NCBI GenBank assembly: GCA_036435485.1
Contig: CM071595.1
Location: 104,586,580 to 104,650,579, forward strand
Origin: Saposhnikovia divaricata
Lineage: Eukaryota; Streptophyta; Magnoliopsida; Apiales; Apiaceae
Reading direction: 5' to 3'
DNA length: 64,000 nt
Both the position numbers and the translations under genes were made by a program. Below the pieces are notes generated by a model. That model was given only the letters and a program-made list of their open reading frames with translations, had not been told where the DNA came from and ran no database searches. Positions 1-8,600 of this stretch are shown one piece after another; within the stretch, counting starts at the first letter, position 1; the number at the start of each line of letters is the position of its first letter.

Positions 1-454
1 CTCAAAAGTTGTCACTTGCAAATGAGTTACATGTTTAATAAAATTGATGATATATATTTGAAGGCCATTGCTCCATTAATTCAATAGTTAAAAGTTTGGA
101 ATTGTCAAATTATATTTGGAATTGGAAATAATTTGGGATATGTCGATAATTTATTTTAAAAAATCCCCATTTTTATGGTAAAAATTTGTCAAGTAACTCC
201 AGTCGAAAAATTAAACACATACTGACTGTTATTTTATTTTTTTTAGAGATGATGACTTGCAATGCACTTTGTAGAAATATATTTATTTACACACATGAAT
301 ATGAATTTCAACTTGGCCGGTTCCTCCTGCTAAACAATAGTAATTTGATGTGCATGAAAACCAGAAATCTTTAATGCCATGAACGTGCTTTTGAGTTGTA
401 AACTTTATATAATACTCCTACGGACTATAATATAAATCTGGTTGTAGTTTCATA
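1..454. other. AT-rich intergenic DNA
   Basis: I see no coding region, RNA gene or recognisable transposon end here. The one short open frame (186-374) has no recognisable domain and no codon bias that I can argue for. Confidence 0.6.
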
Positions 455-975
455 TAGATCTGACAATCGTGTCGTGTCGTGTCATGTATTTTTGTGTTTC
501 GTGTACTTGAAGGTGAAACTCGTATTCACCCGAAATGAATTCGTGTACTTGAATGTGAAACTCGTGTCCGCCCGAAATGAAGTCGTGTAGTTTTGTATCG
601 TGTTTCGTGTAAATATTATATTAAATTAAAAATAAAATTTATTAGTAAATATTATATTAATATGAAATATACATAAAATATTTTTACATTTCCATATATA
701 AATTTAAATACAACTCTATAAAAACTTGTAAATATGTATATTTTTGTGTAAAACATATACTTTATCAAAATATTATTAATATATACATAAAATCTATAAC
801 TAATAAATTCTAAACATCTTTTTTTCGTGTACTTTCGTGTACCCCAAATGAAAACCCATATCCGACATTAAATATTTCGTGTTCGTGTACTTTCGTGTTT
901 CGTGTACCAAAAATCAAAACCCAAAATCATATTTTTCGTGTCGTTTTGTATCGTGTTCACGTGTCACGTGTCAAA
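455..975. repeat. TCGTGT-rich dispersed repeat block
   Basis: Both flanks of this block are dense in the words CGTGTCGTGT, TTTCGTGTAC and CACGTGTCACGTGT, with an AT-rich core between about 600 and 830. Such CGTGT-rich blocks are dispersed in plant genomes. I could not define terminal inverted repeats or a target-site duplication, so its class is left open. Confidence 0.45.
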
Positions 976-2080
976 TTGCCCAGCATAATTTTATAAACAC
1001 CTTGAAACCATAAATACTCATAATGTCAAATATTGTGCAACTATAGACCGTAATTTATATGCTTCATTCAATTCTTCTACATAATAAATTAATAAGAATG
1101 ATATTTAGCAATAAGTTGTAGGTGTTATCTGTCACATTGAATTTCCTTTTGTCACATTGCAGTTCCGTTCATAGACCTGATGCGATACTAATTTATTCTT
1201 GTAAAGTCTATGTATGTAATGATGCTGTTAGCTAAAAATTTGTTACATATCAATTTAATTAGTTATTCTTATCGTTTCTTCACGTTTTTAATATTTGAAT
1301 TGGACACGAAAATTATGAAATATTATGAAAAGAGAAGAAAATGAATGGAGGAGATAAAAAAAGTGAGTAAAATTGTTTGATCCATTAATGTTTAAGTAAT
1401 ATATTAAAATGGTAGAAAAAAGTATTGAAATCTTTTCATTTATTTAATTGTTAAAACTTTACTATTTTTAAAAATTTTGAAAATGTTGGAAGAAACATCC
1501 CAAAATAGAAAATATAAAATATGTAAGTTTTTATTTTATTTTCAGCGGACCTATAAAAATTGTTTTAAGTAAACACCATAATGCTTATCACCTAAAAGAA
1601 AATGTTTAGGGATAAATTCATTTTGTGTTTGTAACTTTAAGAAACAAAATAATGTTAAACAATCCTTCAAAACAGTTCTAGTAAAACAAAAATGGTCTTT
1701 CCAGAATTTTTTTTTTTTATGTCCAACAAGTCAATTATATCATACAGTCAACACTGCCAACCCAACAAACCCGATTAGGAATTTCTAGTAACATTGCCAG
1801 TAATTGATAAACAACCCACCAAAACATTCAGGCCCAAAAATGTTGAATCAATTGATTCACGGCAATGTGACAAAAAATTGTATTACAATTTACAAATTAC
1901 AACTAGTAATCTAGACTTAGTAACAGAACCTTCTTCAAAAAGGTCTAACGGAATAAAAATTTAGGCCCAACGCCAAAAGAGAATAGAAACAACCATCTTT
2001 TGAGACTAAATATAAAACTAAGCTTTTACTTGTACTGGCTACTGGATTAGTCAATTTTGAATTTTAGTCCGTTCCTAGAA
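976..2080. other. AT-rich intergenic DNA, no gene seen
   Basis: No open frame with recognisable homology and no clear transposon structure were seen. GTCACATTG/CAATGTGAC words occur at about 1132-1160 and 1863-1871 but do not form a convincing element. Confidence 0.5.
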
Positions 2081-2684
2081 ATACAGTAAAGCTAAGTTAA
2101 TAATTTTTTCCACTCCCAATTTGGACCAGTTCAAAAATGATCAATTTCGATATATATGATCCCAATAATATTATAAATTAATAAATCCGTTATAATCATA
2201 AAAATATATGTATTACACTATTACCCCTATTATAAAATATGATTCTAAGGGTTCTTAAAATTTGATTCTATATGAAACTCATCCTTAACCCTCTTTGTTG
2301 CATCCAAAAAGTCGAATGTAGCGTTTTCGTAAAGCATGAGAAGTAATTAATCAATATTTTTTATATCTTGAGTACTGCTTCACGTACAAAAGATTCCCAA
2401 AATGTTGTTTTTATCTTTGATATCATTTAAATATACGTGAATCTTTACTTTGAATCCCGTTAACACTCATTGAAATTGTAAAATAATGTATATTGAATTA
2501 AGTATAAAACATAAATTGTAAAATTCATTCTATTTAAATGTATATAATTGAAAATTAATTTTCTTTGATGTCAAAATTCTCTATAAATTAATAATTATTA
2601 ATATATCGATTAACTAATAATTTTCTAAATTAATGGAATTCTCCGGTCCCGACTATATAATAATTTATAGAGGTTTTACTGTAT
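2081..2684. mobile_element. MITE-like element with 10-bp inverted ends
   Basis: The left end reads ATACAGTAAA and the right end TTTACTGTAT, a perfect 10-bp inverted pair. Inside, CTCTATAAATTA near 2580 and TAATTTATAGAG at 2661-2672 form a second inverted pair. There is no coding capacity. I could not define a convincing target-site duplication, so the superfamily is not assigned and the outer limits are approximate. Confidence 0.4.
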
Positions 2685-2968
2685 ACAAAATCTTTATTTG
2701 GAGAGACTATTCTAAATCAAGAGTCTTCTGAAAGTGTTAAATCATGATACTAGTTTGGGTGATGAAAATATTTATAAAAATCCGGCCTCTTTATTTCTTG
2801 AAAAATAACAAGATGCATAAACATATATAACCTTGTACATAAAGAAAATGGACAAATGTTGCTTGCCCTTATTACATTATTCAGATGTTCCATGACATCT
2901 TGTTACATTGTATGCTTGGTAAGAGCAAAACAAAGAAATTATTGAAAATAAATAAGCATGAAAATAAA

Positions 2969-3646
2969 TTACATGATAGAAAAAGCTGTAGTTTGTCTGC
3001 TAAATAGGCAAACTTTGCAGAGTGCAGAGTAGAGAGATGGAGTTCTGTACTTGTCTTCCCCTCCCATCAATGGCATGAGAACGCCTCTCTTCACAGGGCT
3101 GATGTAATCTGTCCTGTACGTCTTTCCCAAAACTCCCTCTACTCTATCCGATAAGTTAAAAAACTTGAATTGTGTCTCTAAATGAGCATAAGCATCATCT
3201 GAGGGTAGTTGGTAATTGTGAACCCTGTTTTCTTTTTCTCCAATTGGGGTCACCTTGACATCAATTTCCGCTTGTCCATCTACAATTAGTTTTACTGTGT
3301 TAGTGTCGTCGGTTCTCTCAATGACCACTTCTCTTTGTTCGCTAATGATCCTCCATTCGGCCTCTCCATCAGTGGGGATGCTAACATCCTCCCCGTCCCA
3401 CCTCACGATAAGAGACTCAACATTGTCGTCCCATTTTGTAACTCTTTTTGCTGCAAGGACTAGAGTGTGGCTATCGAACATGATTGAGAGAGCTTGAACC
3501 CATGTATAATCGCGTGTTCTTCCAATGGGTCGACTGCCAATGAAGTGAGCATTGATTTACATATTGGTGTCCGAGACAAGAGCAAAGTCACTTCCTTTAG
3601 CTCCGGGGAAGTAGAACATCACTCCATCACCTCCAACGAATCTAGG
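2969..3646 (-). pseudogene. Root_cap gene exon 2, main piece
   Basis: Encodes the conserved core: the segments GGDGVMFYFPGAKGSDFALV, INAHFIGSRPIGRTRDYTW, FDSHTLVLAAKRVTKWDD and VRWDGEDVSIP are all readable, ending in the family's C-terminal LCKVC motif and a stop at 2969-2971. The only internal lesion seen is the stop at 3557-3559. The rest is open for 170 codons downstream of the internal Met at 3481, which suggests recent inactivation. Confidence 0.85.
3557..3559 (-). other. In-frame TAA in the Root_cap coding sequence
   Basis: The minus strand reads ...GAC ACC AAT ATG TAA ATC AAT GCT... between well-preserved family motifs. Other Root_cap proteins have Gln at this place (M-Q-I-N-A-H), so this is most simply a C-to-T change turning CAA into TAA. 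Confidence 0.8.
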
Positions 3647-4104
3647 CAGGGACGGAACCAGAAAAATAATTTGGGGGGGGCAAACTTATAATGTTAATAC
3701 CTTAATTTCTCTTCATATATGTGATATGTTCTGTAAAGTTTCACAAAATTTCACGTCATATACATGATATCTTAATTTATGCTCGGGAAGAATTTTAGAG
3801 AGAATGAGAGATGAGATGGGTTTTTGCTCCTCCTAACAATTTCAATTTTTTTTTTTTCATTTTGATGAGATCTCAGAATTGTTGACCTTAATGTTTATGA
3901 AAGGCTTCTATTAGAAACTATATGTGTAGTTTTGTATATTACTGGATCCAAAATGAGTGTTGTTAAGTCTCTTTTTAGGGTAATTTATCAAAAAAATGGG
4001 GGGACTAAACTACATTTTATATAACTATATATGCATAAAACTGAAAAATGTATAAGTTTAGGGGGGACGGCCGCCACCCCGTGCCCCCTCTAATTCCGTC
4101 CATG
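3647..4104. mobile_element. Non-autonomous hAT-type element in exon 2 of the Root_cap gene
   Basis: This 458-bp insertion starts CAGGGACGGAA and ends TTCCGTCCATG (inverted ends matching at 10 of 11 positions). It is flanked by the perfect 8-bp direct repeat AATCTAGG (3639-3646 and 4105-4112). An 8-bp duplication with short CAGGG-type ends is the hAT signature. It has no coding capacity; G-runs near both ends (3672-3680, 4061-4066) are subterminal. It interrupts the codon for the Phe in the conserved CYDPRF segment. Confidence 0.85.
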
Positions 4105-4156
4105 AATCTAGGATCGTAGCACACTGAACCATATCCATCACAGTCCGGTTTCCTAT
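4105..4156 (-). pseudogene. Root_cap gene exon 2, first piece
   Basis: The acceptor AG lies at 4158-4157 and the exon opens at 4156. It encodes RKPDCDGYGSVCYDPR, the conserved start of the Root_cap region, before the hAT insertion. Confidence 0.8.
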
Positions 4157-4247
4157 CTGCGCGCCAAAGAAGTTCAAATTATTTGATTTCCAGATGTCAC
4201 ATATAGGAATATAATTATGGAGAGATGAGAGAATTTAATTAACTTAC

Positions 4248-4877
4248 TCCTGCAGGTGGCTTCACATTTTGTATTGCAATCAATGAAGCATCCCTTGTTC
4301 TTCTTGTTCGTAGGCTTCCTATTAGGGCATTGAGACGGGCAGGTCAAGGTTGTGTTGTAACATGACCCTTTGCTTTTGCATAATGCTCGTTCCATCCTTG
4401 TCCCTGGTACTGGTTTCTTCATGTCATATTTGTTAGAAGCGTCATTGTTGCTATTGTTGTTATTGCTGCTATTTTTGTCGTCATTTCCGTTGTTGTCATT
4501 GTCGTCATTTCCATTGTTGTCATTCCCATTGCCATTTCCGTTACCGTTGCCATTTCCACTGCCATTACCATTATTACTGTTGCCATTTCCATTTCCGTTA
4601 CCATTCCCGTTCCCGTTGCCCACATTGCCATTGCCATTACCATTCTCATTGCCATTTCTGTTTCCGTTTCCGTCATTACCATTCCCATTCCCGTTTCCAT
4701 TTCCATTTCCGTTTCCATTGCCCTCATTACCATTGCCATTTCCATTTCCGTTTCCATTACCATTGCCAATAATGCTATTACCATTTCCATTTCCGTTGCC
4801 ATTACCGTTCCCATTTCCACTTCCTTCATTCCCATTGCCATTTCCGTTGCCATTACCATTTCCTTCCCCTTCATTGC
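4248..4877 (-). pseudogene. Root_cap gene exon 1, 3' part (Asn-Gly repeat and Cys-rich segment)
   Basis: After the Tat-1 insertion the reading frame continues with a long GN-dipeptide tract, then an Asn/Asp-rich stretch, then a Cys-rich block that includes CKSKGSCYNTTLTCPSQCP and CFIDCNTKCEATC. That Cys pattern directly precedes the Root_cap domain in this family. The exon ends at 4248, followed by the donor GTAAGT (4247-4242). Confidence 0.85.
4520..4872 (-). repeat. GGNAAY hexanucleotide minisatellite coding Gly-Asn repeats
   Basis: About 58 hexamers of the form GGNAAY (seen on the plus strand as RTTNCC) encode an almost pure (Gly-Asn)n tract. Occasional Glu, Asp, Ser or Val substitutions appear at intervals of 12-18 residues, which points to expansion by a higher-order unit. 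Tat-1 landed inside this tract. Confidence 0.85.
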
Positions 4878-5519
4878 TGATAGGCCATAAACAGCCAAGG
4901 CCCAACAAGGAGCCCAAAACAATGAGTAAATCATCTCATGAGAATAAGAGCGGCCCAGCCCAGAGTAGTGGACCCCGGGCCCGGGGCCACTACCACGTGG
5001 CGTGGTCTCCACCCCAGACTAGGGGACCCCAGATGGGTGACACTCGACACACGTGGCACCCCACCTCAGCTGACATTCCGACATATGGCGCTGACCAACA
5101 CTAAAAGACAAGGGAAGGCACGTGCCAAATCATTTCTGCAACAACATGGCCACACTCCAGTCAACGGTCACCCCAGACTGGTCCACGTGTCCTACATCCC
5201 GAATATTCAGCGGTTTGTCCCCCAGATCCAACGGTCGGGGGTGAAGGTAACCTACCCCTAAACCCTAGGCCTAGGGCTATAAATACCCCTAGTAAATAGG
5301 GTTTAGGGGTTAAACACTATTACACATCCACACACCCTTATTACTTTGTGGTACTCTACTTGATTATTACCTTCCAGAGCCAACTCTTATTCTCACGCCG
5401 GAGGCACCTCGGGGCCAAACCCCCCCTCCGGTGTTGTTTTGCAGACACCCCACAGCAGCTACACTACTTCCGAGACAGGAGTTGGCGAGGAAGGACCCGA
5501 TCAAGATTTGGAGTTATCA
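4878..5519 (+). repeat. Tat-1 5' LTR
   Basis: 642 bp, TG...CA ends. U3 carries four CACGTG cores (4994-4999, 5050-5055, 5119-5124, 5184-5189), then TATAAATA at 5278-5285. Compared with the 3' LTR it differs by five substitutions (C/T, G/T, G/A, G/A, T/A) and no indels. Confidence 0.95.
5278..5285 (+). promoter_or_regulatory. Tat-1 LTR TATA box inside an inverted repeat
   Basis: TATAAATA lies between CCCCTAAACCCTA (5255-5267) and its perfect inverted copy TAGGGTTTAGGGG (5297-5309). A 14-bp perfect palindrome CCCTAGGCCTAGGG (5263-5276) sits just upstream. The arms include the plant telo-box-like AAACCCTA motif. Transcription would start about 30 bp downstream. Confidence 0.7.
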
Positions 5520-5520
5520 T

Positions 5521-5537
5521 TGGCGCTAGAAGGAGGG
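5521..5537 (+). other. Tat-1 primer-binding site (putative)
   Basis: TGGCGCTAGAAGGAGGG begins one base after the 5' LTR, where the minus-strand primer site must be. The TGGCGC start is shared with many plant gypsy elements; I do not assign the tRNA. Confidence 0.55.
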
Positions 5538-5612
5538 GCCGAACCTCCGAACTCCAGACCCCCGAACCAACAGCCAAACTGAAGCAACCCGAACTACCTA
5601 AAACCGCGAACC

Positions 5613-8600
5613 ATGCCCCGAAGAACCACCTCTGCCCAGCGCCAAGCACCCAGCGCGACTAGAGACGAACCCCTAATAACTATCCCGGAGCAAGTCCCAC
5701 CTGTCCAGATCCCAATCCAAGAGAGGCTCGGAATTGGGCCAAACGACGCTCGGGTAACCGTCGAGGTGAACCGGTACAAGTATACAGATGTGCCCCTGGA
5801 CTCCGCTCAAATGGAAAACCTGACACCCGAGGAGCTAGCCCAGGCAATCCGAAATTATAGGAACCGTCCCTTCCCGGAACCTGAACCTGTGCAAGCGGAA
5901 AATTCCGGGGAATCAGCCAACTCCCATCATTCCCGGGCCTCGGTCTTCGACCGCCTTGGAAACCGGGGCAAGGGAAACAGAAAGGACCAGGAGGTTCGGA
6001 GTAGGGACAAAAATGATGAAGCCGATAAAATCAAGAGACTAGAAATGCTCCGGGAAAGAATAAGGCAGGAGGAACAGGCCAAGTTGGAGCTCAGAATCCA
6101 GAAGAGGCTCCAAGAGGAAGAAGAAAGAATGAGGAAATCCAAATCCAAAAGAACCCGGAGGGAGGTAAGCCCGGAGATTATCTCCGATGATGAAGAAAAT
6201 CCAAACCACCTGGTGCAAATGATCCATGAGCTACAGAGGAAAGTCAACAGTGACTCCGGGTTCGAGATCCAGGACACACTCACCCCTTTCAGCCATTCCC
6301 TTGAAGCCATACCCCGGCAAAAGAACCTCAAGCACTACAACTTTGACTCCTTTAATGGGCTAGAGGACCCAGAAGAACACCTCAACTACTTTGAGCAAAT
6401 AGCCCAGATCTACTTCTACAATGACCTAACCAAATGTAGGTTCTTCGCTTCCACCCTAAAGGGAGCAGCTCAGAGATGGTTCAGCCGGATCCCTTCCCGG
6501 AGCATACACAGCTGGAAGGAGTTCCGGGAAGCCTTTCTCCGGAGATTCCGAGCCAACAAACCCCCGGAATATCACATGTGCCACCTTGAAACAATAAGGC
6601 AACATGACAACGAGACGCTTGCCGCATTTATGAAACGGTTCCAAGAAGCCATAAACCAAGTCACGAACCTAGACGAAAGAGAAGCCTTGAGCATATTCCG
6701 GAAGAACCTAGACCCGGAGCGTAGTGAGCGCTATGTTATTGAATTGGTAAACAAAGAGCCCCAAAGTCTAGCTGTAGCCTACTCTATGGCCGCCAAGTTC
6801 ATCAAAGAAACTGATGTCCTACAAGCAATGAGAATGACCCGGCAGGGCACCTCCTCGGGAAGAGGTAAAGATGATCGCTCTAGAAATGATCACAACTCGG
6901 ATAAGAAGCTTAAGCCCAACAAACAGTACAACTATATCCCGAGTCATCAACTGACGGTCCCGGACAAAGGCCACTCCTCCGGGGCCAAGTCCGAAGCCAG
7001 ACCCCCGAGGCCGGGGAGGGCCGAACCAAGGCCGGAGCCAGAATGGACACCTTTGAACCGGCCACGCGCCGATATATTAAAAGAAGTCCGGAGCAAGCCC
7101 TTCTTTTATCCTCCCAAACCCATGGTTTCGGCCCCAGAGAATAGGCCCCGTGACAAACATTGCGATTACCATGCAACCCATGGCCACGAGACGGAAAGCT
7201 GTGTCTCCCTTAAGTTCTTCATCGAAGACCAAGTCAAGAAAGGAAATATGGGCCAATACCTAGCTCGGAGAACCACGGAAAGGGGCGAGGGACCTGGGGC
7301 CCAGAAGACCAAGAATGTGGTGCACGTTGTATTGGGAGGATCCAATTCCCCTCCGGGAAGCCCGGACTCCGGAGATGAAGTAATGATGATAAGCTCGGCC
7401 CCAGAGCAAGTCATATCTTTCAGTAACGCTGACTTTGAGGGAGTAGATCCTAACCACAATGAAGCCCTAGTCGTAACCCTGGACATCGCCGAAAATGAGG
7501 TAAAAAGAATTCTTGTTGACAACGGCTCCTCCGTCAACATACTATTCAAACATACCATGGACAGGATGCAACTTGGAAGCATCAGGATGAATGAGTGCCG
7601 GGAAGACCCACTATATGGCTTCGGCCACAACTTGGTTCCGATTCAAGGAACCCTTTACTTGCCCGTCCAATTCGGCACCGCCCCGAAACAGATAGTTCAT
7701 ATGGTCAAATTCTATGTAATCAATAGCCCTTCCTCTTACAATGTAATCCTGGGGCGCCCAGCCCTGACCAAGCTCCGAGCCGTAACCTCAACCCCACATC
7801 TCAAGTTTAAGTTTCCCACACCCTCCGGGGTTGGAGAAGTTAGGGGCGACACAGGAACAGCCAGCCGGTGCTATGGCCAAGCCTTAGTCATGGCGGAGGC
7901 CGACCCGGAGAACAAGAGGAAAGCTTCCTCTTACCACAAGAATCTAAGCAGAAAGAAGCACAGAGTTTCAACTTACAAGAACCCCGGAAAAGAGGTACAA
8001 AATATTGAAGTCTCCGGAGCCATGTCCCAGGGACCAAATATGACTGAGGCCCGGGAATACCGGATCTCCAACTCCCAGGCCCGAGTGCAAAAATCGTCCC
8101 TGCTTCAAGACCAAGCTAAGGTGGAACCTGCAGTAGAAACCGAAACAATCGAACTCATACCGGGAAACTCAGAAAGAAAAATTAAGATCGGAGCTGGTCT
8201 AGAAACCGCCTTCAGAGAAGAATTAATCCATCTACTCCGGGAATATGCTGATGTTTTTGCTTGGAGCCCGTCTGATATGCCCGGGCTCCGGGAGTCCCTC
8301 GCCATGCATAGCCTGGATGTTGATCCCCGGAGGAAGCCTGTGAAACAGAAAAGGAGGAACTTCGCCCCGGAGAGGCAGAAAGCCATAGACGAGGAAGTGG
8401 ACAAACTGCTCAAGGCAGATATCATCTGCGAGGTCAAATATCCGGAGTGGTTAGCCAATGTAGTTCTGGTCAAGAAGCCTAGTGGGAAATGGAGGATGTG
8501 TGTTGATTACACGGACCTAAATGAAGCCTGCCCCAAAGATCCATATCCACTGCCAAGTATAGACCAGCTCATCGATGCCACCTCCGGACATGTGATGCTT

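Noticed and set aside
3255..3497. Plus-strand frame opposite the Root_cap domain
   Set aside because: Antisense shadow of a recognisable domain; no homology of its own.
4370..5104. Long plus-strand open frame of Pro/Leu/Phe-rich peptide
   Set aside because: It is the opposite strand of the GGNAAY repeat of the Root_cap gene running into the Tat-1 LTR. Low-complexity repeats stay open in several frames.
5263..5309. Telomeric repeat remnant (CCCTAAA/TTTAGGG)
   Set aside because: Only single copies of the motif, arranged as an inverted pair around a TATA box in both LTRs, so it is part of the promoter and not telomere DNA.
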